Shown here piece after piece: positions 10,501-17,777 of a stretch of DNA of 64,000 nt; positions within the stretch are counted from its first letter, which is position 1; each line of letters starts with the position of its first letter. The translations under genes and the position numbers were made by a program. The stretch is taken from the NCBI GenBank assembly GCA_904393845.1, contig CAJFNB010000001.1:1-64000 (forward strand). The letters are read 5' to 3'. The notes beneath the pieces were generated by a model, which saw only the letters and a list, made by a program, of their open reading frames with translations, did no database searches and was not told the DNA's origin. Source of the DNA: Alloclostridium intestinigallinarum (GTDB taxonomy: Bacteria; Bacillota; Clostridia; Christensenellales; UBA3700).

Positions 10501-11567
10501 TTTACCACCACATAGTCGATTGCGGGTTCGAAGCAGGCGTACGTCTTGCCCGTGACCTTATTCAGAATTTCGTCCAGCGTGTAGCCTATAGCTATTTTGG
10601 TAGCCACCTTAGCAATGGGATATCCCGTAGCCTTACTTGCCAGGGCGGAAGAACGGCTGACGCGCGGATTGACTTCTATAACCGCATATTCAAAAGAGTC
10701 GGGCTTCAAGGCGAACTGCACGTTGCAGCCGCCGTTCACCTTCAGTTTATCCACTATCCTGAGCGCGGAAGAACGCAGCATCTGGTATTCCTTATCCGCC
10801 AGCGTGACCGCGGGGGCGATGACTATGCTGTCGCCGGTGTGCACGCCCACGGGGTCGAAGTTTTCCATGGAGCAGATGGTGATTACGTTGCCCTTGGAGT
10901 CGCGCATCACCTCGAACTCTATCTCCTTCCAGCCGCTTATGCACTTTTCCACCAGAATCTGGTGAATGGGCGAAACGCGCAGACCGCCCGAAGCTATCTC
11001 TATAAACTGCGCTTCGTCCTCCGCAATGCCGCCGCCGCTGCCGCCGAGCGTGAATGCGGGGCGCACTATCACGGGGTAGCCTATCCTTCTTGCCACGTCG
11101 ATAGCCGTATCTATGTCCTCTGCTATGTCGGAAGGAATGACGGGTTCGTTTATCTCCGCAAGCGTTTCCTTGAAGCGTTCCCTGTCCTCAGCCCTGTCTA
11201 TGGTTTCGGGATCGGCGCCCAGCAGGGTGACGTTCATCTTTTCCAGAAAACCTTCCTTTGCCAGCTGCATGGAAAGGGTAAGACCCGTCTGCCCGCCCAG
11301 CGTGGACAAAAGGCTGTCGGGACGTTCTTTTTCTATTATCCTCTTGACGGTGGTTAAAGTGAGCGGCTCGATATAAATTCTGTCCGCCACCGCGTTATCC
11401 GTCATGATTGTCGCGGGGTTGGAGTTGACAAGCACCACTTCCAGCCCGTCTTCCTTCAAAGCGCGGCAAGCCTGCGTTCCCGCATAGTCGAATTCCGCTG
11501 CCTGACCTATCACGATAGGGCCGGAGCCTATCACCATTACTTTGTGCAAATTCTTATTGAGCGGCAT
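7521..11567 (-). CDS. carB-dapF: Carbamoyl-phosphate synthase large subunit fused to diaminopimelate epimerase
   Basis: One uninterrupted frame of 1348 residues. Residues 1-1068 are a full-length CarB: two ATP-grasp halves (GSGPIVIGQAAEFDYAG at the start, GSGPIRIGQGIEFDYAS in the middle) and an MGS-type allosteric domain. This makes carbamoyl phosphate for pyrimidines and arginine. Residues 1069-1348 are a full-length DapF, which isomerises LL- to meso-diaminopimelate for lysine and peptidoglycan. Both catalytic cysteines are present (MCGNG, C1142; ACGTG, C1291), as is the N-terminal phrase KMEGCGNDY. No linker separates them. A GTG at 8361-8363 sits exactly where a free DapF would start, preceded by a weak purine-rich stretch, so internal initiation could also release DapF alone. 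The gene abuts carA with no gap, and the carA 3' end supplies a GGAGGTGA Shine-Dalgarno site. Both enzyme calls are firm. Confidence 0.95.
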   Translation of the reverse strand: MPLNKNLHKVMVIGSGPIVIGQAAEFDYAGTQACRALKEDGLEVVLVNSNPATIMTDNAVADRIYIEPLTLTTVKRIIEKERPDSLLSTLGGQTGLTLSMQLAKEGFLEKMNVTLLGADPETIDRAEDRERFKETLAEINEPVIPSDIAEDIDTAIDVARRIGYPVIVRPAFTLGGSGGGIAEDEAQFIEIASGGLRVSPIHQILVEKCISGWKEIEFEVMRDSKGNVITICSMENFDPVGVHTGDSIVIAPAVTLADKEYQMLRSSALRIVDKLKVNGGCNVQFALKPDSFEYAVIEVNPRVSRSSALASKATGYPIAKVATKIAIGYTLDEILNKVTGKTYACFEPAIDYVVVKFPKWPFDKFYYANRKLGTQMKATGEVMAIGTTFEQAIMKAVRGAEISKDSLTDKKYAGWTDSQVWDKLHDCDDERIFVIYEALKRGVEISAINMITKIDPWFIAKLKKLVDMDAELASGKLTDELYLRAKKMGYLDSTIENISGQKVENPRYASYKMVDTCAAEFAAQTPYFYSTYDDENEAREFIDNLGSDKKKVIVFGSGPIRIGQGIEFDYASVHCVWALKNKGYEVVIVNNNPETVSTDFDTADRLYFEPLSNEDVLSIINTEKPDGVVVAFGGQTAIKLTKMLRKKNIPILGTQAEYIDMAEDRERFDELLEELEIKRPRGYTVMTKEEAIKVAGEIGYPALLRPSYVLGGQNMEICYSEADVSQYMDVILAQKIENPVLVDKYLMGTEIEVDAICDGEDILIPGVMEHIERTGIHSGDSIAVYPSWNISDEMIERIVDCSRRLALSLHTIGLVNIQYLIYHGELYVIEVNPRSSRTVPYISKVTGIPMVDLATRAILGEKLKDMGFGTGLYRNSPYVAVKVPVFSFEKLSNVDTQLGPEMKSTGEVLGIASTLEEALFKGLVAAGYKMRKKGGVFITVRDQDKGEIGEIAQKFDDLGYTIYATEGTANVLKKAGIDVHVVAKIHQNQFDNNLTLIESGKVNYIISTSAKGKLPTRDSVKIRRKAIERAIPCLTSIDTAEAVVNSLMSRYSEYNTELVDINKLRTGKVKREFVKMEGCGNDYIYFDCMNGNDLDNPEGLAVRLSDRHFGIGGDGVILICDSKVADAKMRMFNLDGSEGRMCGNGIRCVAKYLYDTHVVNKKEFTVETLSGIKNVKVITRAGEVIQVRVDMGKAEFAPAAVPVALDGENVVNRAVNVGGKEYNVTCLSMGNPHCVVFLPAVDNLDISGIGPAFEESELFPEGVNVEFVKVLDDHTLKMRVWERGSGETFACGTGACATAVAACLNGYCRKGEDITVRLLGGDLTVNYTDDAVYMTGNAVKVFDGAVEI

Positions 11568-12647
11568 TTACTTCACCTCCATTCTGCTGATAAATCTGTC
11601 GAATAAAAACCGGGTATCGAGCGGACCCGCGCACGCTTCCGGGTGGAACTGTACGGAAAAGGCGTTCGCCTTGGTGTAATTCACGCCCTCGCAGGTGCCG
11701 TCGTTTACGTTGATAAAGCTGGCGTATCCCTTGCCCGCGGGTATGGTGGAACCGTCCACCGCATAGCCGTGGTTCTGCGAAGTGACGTAAATTCTGCCCG
11801 TATCCACTTCCATCGCCGGCTGGTTGCCGCCGCGGTGGCCGTACTTTAACTTGCTCGTCTTCGCGCCCTGCGAAAGCGCCATGAGCTGATGGCCCAGGCA
11901 TATGCCGAAAACGGGAAGTTTACTATCCATTATTTTGCGAACCTGCTCTATTTCAAACACGTTGTCCGCCGGGTCGCCGGGGCCGTTGGAAAGCATTACG
12001 CCGTCAAATTTCCCTGCGATTATCTCTTCCGCGGGAGTGGAGCAGGGGAACACCGTGACTTCGCACCCGCGCTTTACGAGTTCGCGCTCGATATTGGACT
12101 TGCTGCCGTAGTCGATGAGCGCGACGGAACGCTTCTTTTCGCCGCTTGCGGCAACCACATATTTTTCCTTGCAGGAAGTTTCCTGCACCGCGCCCTTGAT
12201 GGTGTATTCCTTCAACATCTTCTTCTGCGCGGCGGTGAGCTTGGGCGAAGAAGTGATTATGCCGTTCATAACGCCCCTTTCACGCACTATCTTCGTGAGG
12301 TGGCGGGTATCTATTCCCTGAATTCCTATTATACCCTGTTCCTTCAGAAAATCGCCCAACTTACCTTTGCAACGGAAGTTGGAGGGATATTCGCACAGAT
12401 CGCGCACGATATACCCTTTCAGCCTTATGCCGCTGCTCTCGAAGTCCTCGGGGATAACGCCCACGTTGCCGATGAGCGGAAATGTCTGCACCACTATCTG
12501 CCCGTAATAGCTGGGGTCGGTGATGGTTTCCAGATAGCCGGTCATGGCGGTGGTGAACACCACCTCGCCCACGGCTTCTCCCTGTGCGCCGATAGAGGTA
12601 CCCTCGAAAACGTCGCCGCTTGCCAAAATCAGATAAACCTTGTCCAT
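11568..12647 (-). CDS. carA: Carbamoyl-phosphate synthase small (glutaminase) subunit
   Basis: The 359-residue product is a normal-length CarA. It hydrolyses glutamine and passes ammonia to CarB. The N-terminal domain begins DKVYLILASGDVFEG and continues through TAMTGYLE. The class I amidotransferase domain has the nucleophile cysteine in FGICLGHQLMA and the His-Glu of the triad in FHPEAC. It is the first gene of the carA-carB-dapF unit and its stop touches the carB start codon. No PyrR-type or T-box leader was recognised in the upstream region. That region instead holds degenerate repeats, a terminator and a 35-codon ORF in the same direction, so an attenuation arrangement is possible but unproven. 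Confidence 0.96.
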   Translation of the reverse strand: MDKVYLILASGDVFEGTSIGAQGEAVGEVVFTTAMTGYLETITDPSYYGQIVVQTFPLIGNVGVIPEDFESSGIRLKGYIVRDLCEYPSNFRCKGKLGDFLKEQGIIGIQGIDTRHLTKIVRERGVMNGIITSSPKLTAAQKKMLKEYTIKGAVQETSCKEKYVVAASGEKKRSVALIDYGSKSNIERELVKRGCEVTVFPCSTPAEEIIAGKFDGVMLSNGPGDPADNVFEIEQVRKIMDSKLPVFGICLGHQLMALSQGAKTSKLKYGHRGGNQPAMEVDTGRIYVTSQNHGYAVDGSTIPAGKGYASFINVNDGTCEGVNYTKANAFSVQFHPEACAGPLDTRFLFDRFISRMEVK

Positions 12648-12732
12648 AAGCCCGTCCTTATTCGTTTATTCTTCTTACTCAGAAGTTGTTTCCTTATTAT
12701 TGCCTGCCTGTATCCCCGCGGAGTGCACTATC

Positions 12733-12934
12733 CGCGCCTGTCTTCACGGGCGGAGCGCCACGCCGTATTTTTTGCGAAGAAGCTATTCCCATATACTCCC
12801 TTCGGGGCGCAGCAGCCGCGCTTACCTTCATGGGTGGAGCGCCACGCAATATTTTTTTTGCGGAGACCGCTTTCCCATGTTCTCCCTTCGGGCGCAGCAG
12901 CTGCGCTTACCTTCAGGGATGCAACGTCCCACGT
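12733..12934. repeat. Degenerate tandem repeat, about 85-bp unit, two and a third copies
   Basis: Two units of about 84-85 bp share the features CTTcacGGGcGGAGCGCCACGC, a T-run, and CTCCCTTCGG followed by GCGCAGCAGC. A third, truncated unit starts CTGCGCTTACCTTCAGGG. Together with the small gene to its right it fills the 626-bp gap between carA and glnN. Short ORFs across it in several frames are by-products of the repeat. Confidence 0.6.
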
Positions 12935-12940
12935 TGCAAA

Positions 12941-12968
12941 AAACCTTGGCGGAAAAGCCAAGGTTTTT
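12941..12968. terminator. Bidirectional hairpin terminator
   Basis: AAACCTTGGC, loop GGAAAA, GCCAAGGTTT: a perfect 10-bp stem flanked by A and T runs on either side. On the minus strand it directly follows the stop codon of the 35-codon ORF. Confidence 0.8.
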
Positions 12969-12969
12969 G

Positions 12970-13077
12970 TCAAATACAAACAGTTATTTCGGGAAAAACG
13001 CCGCACAGCTCCGAATATATTTCGGAACGGATGAAAACTTTGCCGGGCGTAACGTGCTGCAAAACTTTCCTTCTCAC
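12970..13077 (-). CDS. Small 35-residue protein or leader peptide upstream of carA
   Basis: A GTG codon follows GAGGAG at a 7-base spacing and opens 35 codons, starting MRRKVLQHV and ending FPEITVCI. A sigma-A-type promoter lies 27 bases upstream and a strong terminator two bases downstream, so this is a complete small transcription unit. It lies in the same direction as carAB. The peptide matches nothing I know and has no obvious run of regulatory codons beyond an Arg-Arg at positions 2-3. It could be a free small protein or an attenuator leader for carAB, with the terminator as the decision point. Confidence 0.5.
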   Translation of the reverse strand: MRRKVLQHVTPGKVFIRSEIYSELCGVFPEITVCI

Positions 13078-13103
13078 GGCTTTCTCCTCAAGGTATTTTA
13101 TAT

Positions 13104-13132
13104 AGTATAGCACACCGGAAACATTTCTTCAA
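13104..13132 (-). promoter_or_regulatory. Sigma-A promoter of the 35-codon ORF (and possibly carA)
   Basis: Minus-strand TTGAAG, 17 bases, TATACT. It points towards the small ORF and carA. No better promoter was seen closer to carA. Confidence 0.6.
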
Positions 13133-13200
13133 TTATTTTTGCCTTTCCAATCCCAAAAATTTTTCGCGCGAAGAATTTTATCCGCATAAGCGCAAATTTC

Positions 13201-13229
13201 TTTACTTTTTTCCGCAAAAATTTTATACT
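13201..13229 (+). promoter_or_regulatory. Promoter of glnN
   Basis: TTTACT, 17 bases, TATACT, ending 44 bases before the glutamine synthetase ATG. The -10 box is good and the -35 box is weak, which suggests activator or growth-dependent control (inference). Confidence 0.5.
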
Positions 13230-13273
13230 GATTCTGTATTTATTTTTATTGCGCGCACAAAGGAGAGGTATTT

Positions 13274-15367
13274 ATGGACATGAACGAAATTTTCGGGACT
13301 CTTGTTTTCAACGACGCGGTCATGCAGGAGCGCCTGCCCAACGCCACCTACAAGGAATTGAACAGGTGCATCAAGGAAGACCGCTCGCTTTCGCTGGAAG
13401 TTGCCAACGTGGTGGCGAACGCCATGAAGGACTGGGCGATTGAAAAGGGCTGCACCCACTTCACGCACTGGTTCCAGCCTATGACGGGCGTTACCGCGGA
13501 AAAGCACGATTCGTTCATATCGCGTGCAAAAAACGGCAAAGTCATAATGGAATTTTCCGGTGCGGAACTTATCAAAGGCGAGCCGGACGCTTCCTCCTTC
13601 CCCTCCGGCGGTCTGCGCGCCACCTTCGAAGCGCGCGGCTATACGGCGTGGGACCCCACCTCTTACGCGTTCATTAAGGACGGCACTTTGTGCATTCCCA
13701 CCGCGTTCTGCTCCTACGGCGGTCAGGCTTTGGACAAGAAAACGCCCCTTTTGCGCTCCATGGCGGCAATCAACCGCCAGGCGTTGCGCATACTCCGCTT
13801 TTTCGGCAAGGACGCGGAACACGTCGATACCACCGTGGGACCCGAACAGGAGTACTTCCTCATAGACAGAAAGGTATACGAAAAGCGCAAGGACTTAGTC
13901 TACACGGGCAGGACTATCATGGGTGCGCCCGCGCCCAAGGGTCAGGAGCTTGAGGACCACTACTTCGGCGCGATCAAAACGCGCGTAAGCGAGTTCATGA
14001 AGGACCTTGACCGCGAGCTGTGGAAGCTGGGCATACTCTCCAAGACCAAGCACAACGAAGTTGCTCCCGCCCAGCACGAACTTGCACCCATATTCACCTC
14101 CACCAACATAGCCACCGACCACAACCAGCTGACTATGGAAACCATGAAGAAAGTGGCGGCGCGCCACGGCATGGCATGCCTTTTGCACGAAAAGCCGTTT
14201 GCCGGCGTGAACGGAAGCGGCAAGCACAACAACTGGTCCATGTGCACGGACAAGGGCGAAAATCTGCTCGATCCCGGAAGCACTCCCGAAGACAACGCGC
14301 AGTTCCTGCTCTTCCTCTCGGCGGTCATAAAGGCTGTGGACGATTATCAGGATCTGCTCCGCCTTTGCGTGGCAAGCGCGGGCAACGACCACCGTCTGGG
14401 CGCGAACGAGGCTCCGCCCGCAATCGTGTCCATGTATCTGGGCGAAGAGCTGGACGGCATTTTAAGCGCGATAGCGGAAGACAGACCCTATTCCAAGCGC
14501 GCGAAGTGCGAAGTGGAAGTGGGCGTAAAGGTGCTGCCGCACTTCCCCAAGGACTCCACCGACCGCAACCGCACTTCGCCTTTCGCGTTTACGGGCAATA
14601 AGTTCGAGTTCCGTATGCTCGGTTCCACCTTCTCCATCTCCGGTCCGAATATCGTGCTCAATACGATAGTCGCCGATTCGCTGGATAAGTTCGCCGACAG
14701 GCTGGACGCCGCCACGGGCGACATAATGGACGAAGTCACGGCGATCATAAAAGATACCTTCTTAAAACACCGCCGCATAATATTCAACGGCAACAACTAT
14801 TCCGACGAATGGGTGAAAGAAGCGGAACGCCGCGGTCTGCTCAATCTGCGCACCACGCCCGAAGCTATGCCTCTGTTCAAGTCGAAGAAGAATATCGACC
14901 TGTTCGTGCGCCACGGCGTGTTCACCGAAGAAGAAGTGGTCACCAGAACGGAGATAATGCTGGATAACTACTGCAAAGTTCTGCATATAGAGTCCCTGAC
15001 CATGCAGGAAATGATTATCCGCGACGTGATCCCCGCCGTGAATAAGTATATAGGCGACCTTTCGCGCAGTATTACCGACGCGGTAAAGGCTTGCCCCGCC
15101 GCGAACATGACCGCACAGTCGGATATGGTGAACAAGCTCTCCTCACTCGTCGCCGAGGCTTATAAGCAGACGGGCAATCTGAAAGCCGCTACCGATAAAA
15201 CGGAAAAAGTCGAGGGCGTCGAGAAAAAGTCCATGACTTATAAGGATAAGGTCATTCCGATAATGGAAAAAGTCCGCGCCTGCGCCGACAGTATGGAACA
15301 GCTCACCGCCGCCGAATATTGGCCTATGCCCACTTACGGCGAAATACTCTTCTCCGTCAACGAATAG
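13274..15367 (+). CDS. glnN: Glutamine synthetase, type III
   Basis: The 697-residue length and sequence fit the large GSIII family, not the roughly 450-residue GSI. It makes glutamine from glutamate, ammonia and ATP. Family hallmarks include VGPEQEYFLI (metal-binding glutamates) at about residue 197, NGSGKHNNWSM (ATP/glutamate loop) at about 315, DRNRTSPFAFTGNKFEFR in the catalytic barrel, and the extended C-terminal region typical of GSIII. An AAAGGAGAGG Shine-Dalgarno site precedes the ATG. It is transcribed away from carAB, whose product consumes glutamine, so the two nitrogen-linked units share a divergent control region. Confidence 0.96.
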   Translation: MDMNEIFGTLVFNDAVMQERLPNATYKELNRCIKEDRSLSLEVANVVANAMKDWAIEKGCTHFTHWFQPMTGVTAEKHDSFISRAKNGKVIMEFSGAELIKGEPDASSFPSGGLRATFEARGYTAWDPTSYAFIKDGTLCIPTAFCSYGGQALDKKTPLLRSMAAINRQALRILRFFGKDAEHVDTTVGPEQEYFLIDRKVYEKRKDLVYTGRTIMGAPAPKGQELEDHYFGAIKTRVSEFMKDLDRELWKLGILSKTKHNEVAPAQHELAPIFTSTNIATDHNQLTMETMKKVAARHGMACLLHEKPFAGVNGSGKHNNWSMCTDKGENLLDPGSTPEDNAQFLLFLSAVIKAVDDYQDLLRLCVASAGNDHRLGANEAPPAIVSMYLGEELDGILSAIAEDRPYSKRAKCEVEVGVKVLPHFPKDSTDRNRTSPFAFTGNKFEFRMLGSTFSISGPNIVLNTIVADSLDKFADRLDAATGDIMDEVTAIIKDTFLKHRRIIFNGNNYSDEWVKEAERRGLLNLRTTPEAMPLFKSKKNIDLFVRHGVFTEEEVVTRTEIMLDNYCKVLHIESLTMQEMIIRDVIPAVNKYIGDLSRSITDAVKACPAANMTAQSDMVNKLSSLVAEAYKQTGNLKAATDKTEKVEGVEKKSMTYKDKVIPIMEKVRACADSMEQLTAAEYWPMPTYGEILFSVNE

Positions 15368-15386
15368 CGGCGAGCCGCCGCCCCCT

Positions 15387-15516
15387 TAACCGCCTTGAAG
15401 TAACTAGGTGGGAATGTATGACTTGCCGTCTTCGCACGGCTGTATCCGTTATAAAGAAAGCGCGACAGTTGCACCCCGATAAGGGTCAACGGGAATAAGT
15501 TCTTCGCAAAAGAATA
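15387..15516. repeat. 130-bp direct repeat, copy A
   Basis: It starts TAACCGCCTTGAAG and ends CGCAAAAGAATA. Copy B, 144 bases further on, has the same length and only a handful of substitutions. The inside contains GGTGGGAATGTATGACTTGCC and a short stem around TCTTCGCACGG. No ORF with a plausible start covers it. Confidence 0.85.
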
Positions 15517-15530
15517 ATGTACTCCACCCC

Positions 15531-15660
15531 TAACCGCCTTGAAGTGGCTAGGTGGGAATGTATGACTTGCCGTCTTCGCACGGCTGTATCCGTTATAAAA
15601 AAGGCGCGACAGTTGCGCCCCGATAAGGGTCAACGGGAATAAGTTCTTCGCAAAAGAATA
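15531..15660. repeat. 130-bp direct repeat, copy B
   Basis: Second copy of the 130-bp unit, separated from copy A by 14 bases. Changes relative to A include AAGTGG for AAGTAA near the start and a shifted A-run in the middle. The frame across both copies on the minus strand is open only because the unit is repeated. Confidence 0.85.
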
Positions 15661-15680
15661 TTTCGCCGCGGGCCGATTAA

Positions 15681-15716
15681 GCCTTGAAGTGACTGAAAAG
15701 TGCTTCAAGGCTTTTT
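15681..15716 (+). terminator. Terminator after glnN (first of the stack)
   Basis: GCCTTGAAG, 13-base loop, CTTCAAGGC followed by TTTTTC. The stem sequence is also the end of the local repeat family, so this terminator is itself a repeated element. Confidence 0.7.
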
Positions 15717-15779
15717 CTTCGCAATGCTTTATATTGTAAATAAAGTGCGGCAAGCGGCGAGCCGCCGCCCCCTTAACCG

Positions 15780-15813
15780 CCTTGAAGTAACTAAAAAGTG
15801 CTTCAAGGCTTTT
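15780..15813 (+). terminator. Second copy of the same hairpin terminator
   Basis: CCTTGAAG, 13-base loop, CTTCAAGG followed by CTTTTTC. Almost the same as the hairpin 99 bases upstream. The surrounding 39-40 bp (from GCGGCGAGCCGCC) also occur directly after the glnN stop codon. Confidence 0.65.
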
Positions 15814-15814
15814 T

Positions 15815-15853
15815 CTCCGCAATGCTTTATATTGTAAATAAAGCGCGGCAAAA
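15815..15853. repeat. 39-bp dispersed repeat (perfect inverted copy at 35588-35626)
   Basis: It starts CTCCGCAATGC and ends GCGCGGCAAAA. The same 39 bases occur in reverse at the right end of the host segment, next to the prophage. A slightly changed copy also starts near 15718. Confidence 0.85.
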
Positions 15854-15863
15854 CCGCGCTTTT
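15841..15863 (+). terminator. Third hairpin terminator behind glnN
   Basis: AAGCGCGG, loop CAAAA, CCGCGCTT, then TT. It overlaps the end of the dispersed repeat. The remaining stretch up to the next gene (15864-15996) holds one further 9-bp stem (AGACGGGTG...CACCCGTCT) at about 15971-15993 and nothing else I recognise. Confidence 0.55.
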
Positions 15864-15996
15864 GCGAAAGTCACCTCGAAGTTCGCCGTGCGGATTTTAC
15901 CGCAAGGTCGGAAAGACTTTCTCTGCATTCAACAAAATACTTAAGAAGTAATATCTTTAATATAGCGTCCACAGACGGGTGCGGTGAGTCACCCGT

Positions 15997-16866
15997 CTAT
16001 GGGTGCAACACAATCTCCCCCGAATTTATGTCCTGATACATGACCCAATAGCCGGCGCCCTCTTCTTCAACGGGCAGCCAGCCGCGGCATTCGGGGCGGA
16101 CTGTGGGCGGAGCGGTATTGTCCTTATCGGGAATACCGTAGCATAAATAGCGCGCCTGGCCGTCCTCGTCGGCGATTATTCCCACCACGTAGCCGCCGCC
16201 TTCCGCGGGCACGCTTACCCATACGGAGTTAGGCACGATTCCGGCGAGTTTTTCCTGCTTGGGATAAGTTGCGAAAAGCTCGTCTAGATTTTCCTTTATC
16301 CCGTCCAAAAAGCCGCTTTTTCCGCCCCTGCCCCTGCTTTTCCCCTTTCTGCCTGCAGGCTTTGTCTGCGCGGCGGAAACGGACTGTTCCTTTTTGTCTT
16401 CTTCAGCCGTCTTTTCCGCCGTTTGCACTACCGCCGCAATATCTTCCCTCTCCGCGGGCGGCGCTTCTTCGGAAAAAGCCTGCTCCTCGGGCGCCTGTTC
16501 CGCGTTTTCGGCAGATTGCTCCGTATTTGAAAGTTCTTCTTCCTGTCCGTCCGGCTCTTGATTGGACTTGAATACCTCTTCTTCCCCGAATACGGGAGCG
16601 GGCGACGACAGCGCGATGACCGCTCCGCCCTTTACTATGCGCGCCGCCACCTTGCTTTCGCGTGTGAGCGGATAAGGCAGGTTGAATTTGCTTGCCGCGG
16701 GGGCGGAAAAATACCTGCCGTCCACCATGAGTTCGGCAATTGCGCCCTCGGGACAATGCGTCTTTACCTCTCCCGTGGTTCTGCCGCCGAAATATTCCAG
16801 TTTGATAAGCCCGGGCGCGCCGCCGTCGGTGCGCGCGAGCACGATATTTTTCTTGACAACGAACAT
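15997..16866 (-). CDS. Hypothetical protein with N- and C-terminal domains joined by a low-complexity linker
   Basis: 289 residues from an ATG with GGAGG at a 7-base spacing. An earlier in-frame ATG lacks such a site. Residues 1-95 form a small beta-rich domain (FVVKKNIVLARTDGGAPG...). Residues about 100-185 are a Glu/Ala/Gln-rich linker ending in a Lys/Arg/Gly patch. The C-terminal 95 residues (VWVSVPAEGGGYVVG...GYWVMYQDI) form a second compact domain. There is no signal peptide and no membrane segment. I do not recognise the family. It lies downstream of ksgA in the same direction, behind a hairpin that may end the ksgA transcript. Confidence 0.6.
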   Translation of the reverse strand: MFVVKKNIVLARTDGGAPGLIKLEYFGGRTTGEVKTHCPEGAIAELMVDGRYFSAPAASKFNLPYPLTRESKVAARIVKGGAVIALSSPAPVFGEEEVFKSNQEPDGQEEELSNTEQSAENAEQAPEEQAFSEEAPPAEREDIAAVVQTAEKTAEEDKKEQSVSAAQTKPAGRKGKSRGRGGKSGFLDGIKENLDELFATYPKQEKLAGIVPNSVWVSVPAEGGGYVVGIIADEDGQARYLCYGIPDKDNTAPPTVRPECRGWLPVEEEGAGYWVMYQDINSGEIVLHP

Positions 16867-16867
16867 G

Positions 16868-16915
16868 AAAAAACCTCCGAATATGTGCTGTTTAAGCATA
16901 TGCCCCGAAGGTTTA
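16868..16915 (-). promoter_or_regulatory. Hairpin plus U-run overlapping the ribosome binding site of the next gene
   Basis: On the minus strand AACCTTCG pairs with CGGAGGTT (one G-U pair) across a 30-base loop, followed by TTTTTTC and then the ATG. The descending arm contains the GGAGG of the downstream gene. The element could act as the ksgA terminator and hide that ribosome binding site at the same time. Confidence 0.45.
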
Positions 16916-16961
16916 TTTTATTACGTATTGTCTGTTAAATTTCCGATTTGACCGTACTTTT

Positions 16962-17777
16962 TCAAAGCAGCTTTGATAATCTGATAAAGTCGTCTATACC
17001 GAGTTTTTCTCCGCGTATGCGCGCGTCGTAGCCGCACGATAAGAGCATTTCTTCCGCCTGCGCCCGCGTCAAGGGGAATGAAGAGCATAAATTGTTGACC
17101 AGCGTCTTGCGGCGCATGGCGAACGCCGCCTTGATAAGTTTTTTCACAAGCGGCTTATTCACGTCCGCGTACTTGTCGTGCATATCTATGCGCACGACGC
17201 AGCTGTCCACATTGGGGCGCGGAGTGAACATGGTACGCGGCACGACGCGCGTTATCTTGGCAGTACCTTCCAGCGCGACGGCGGCGGTTATCGCGCCGTA
17301 GTCGGCGGTGCCGGGCGCGGCGGTAAGCCGTTCGCCCACCTCTTTCTGCACCATTACGGATATGCTTGAAGGCCGGGTCTTTCTTTCCAGAAAGCGCATT
17401 ATCACGGGGGTGGTGATATAATAAGGCAAGTTCGCCGCGAGCTTATACTCCCCGCCCAGAATTTTATCAAGGTCTTCGTCGCTTTCCTTCATAATGTCGC
17501 GGAAGACGACTTCCACTTTGTCGTCGAGTCCCGCAAGCGTTTGCGAAAGGACGGGCATAAGATTTTTGTCTATCTCGTAACTTACCACCCTGTCCGCCTT
17601 GGCGGCGAGAGCGGCGGTAAGCGTACCCGCGCCCGCGCCTATTTCCAGCACGGTGCCGCCCGAAATTCCCGCCTCGTCCACGATTGCGGCAAGCAGGTTT
17701 TTATCCGTGATAAAATTCTGTCCGAACTTTTTTTCAAAGGAAAAATTCGCCCCGGCAAGAATTTCGGCTATGCTCAT
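16962..17777 (-). CDS. ksgA: 16S rRNA (adenine1518/1519-N6)-dimethyltransferase
   Basis: 271 residues, the usual length. It dimethylates the two adjacent adenines in the 3' terminal loop of 16S rRNA, using SAM. The N-terminal KKFGQNF leads into the SAM-binding motif VLEIGAGAGTLT, followed by the catalytic motif NLPYYIT and FTPRPNVDS. I chose the ATG that overlaps the upstream radical SAM gene by four bases (ATGA). Upstream in-frame codons encode the reverse-frame sequence of that gene. Last gene of the lipoprotein-metG-tatD-rSAM-ksgA operon. In many Firmicutes rnmV sits between tatD and ksgA, and here the radical SAM gene takes that place. Confidence 0.95.
   Translation of the reverse strand: MSIAEILAGANFSFEKKFGQNFITDKNLLAAIVDEAGISGGTVLEIGAGAGTLTAALAAKADRVVSYEIDKNLMPVLSQTLAGLDDKVEVVFRDIMKESDEDLDKILGGEYKLAANLPYYITTPVIMRFLERKTRPSSISVMVQKEVGERLTAAPGTADYGAITAAVALEGTAKITRVVPRTMFTPRPNVDSCVVRIDMHDKYADVNKPLVKKLIKAAFAMRRKTLVNNLCSSFPLTRAQAEEMLLSCGYDARIRGEKLGIDDFIRLSKLL

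Noticed and set aside
12648..13273. PyrR-binding leader, T-box or glutamine riboswitch in front of carA or glnN
   Set aside because: I could not match any conserved core of these elements. The region is explained by repeats, a terminator, a small ORF and two promoters.
15334..15822. 162-residue minus-strand ORF over the glnN downstream region
   Set aside because: It is the translation of the 130-bp tandem repeats and hairpin terminators. The repeated peptide follows the DNA repeat and there is no ribosome binding site.
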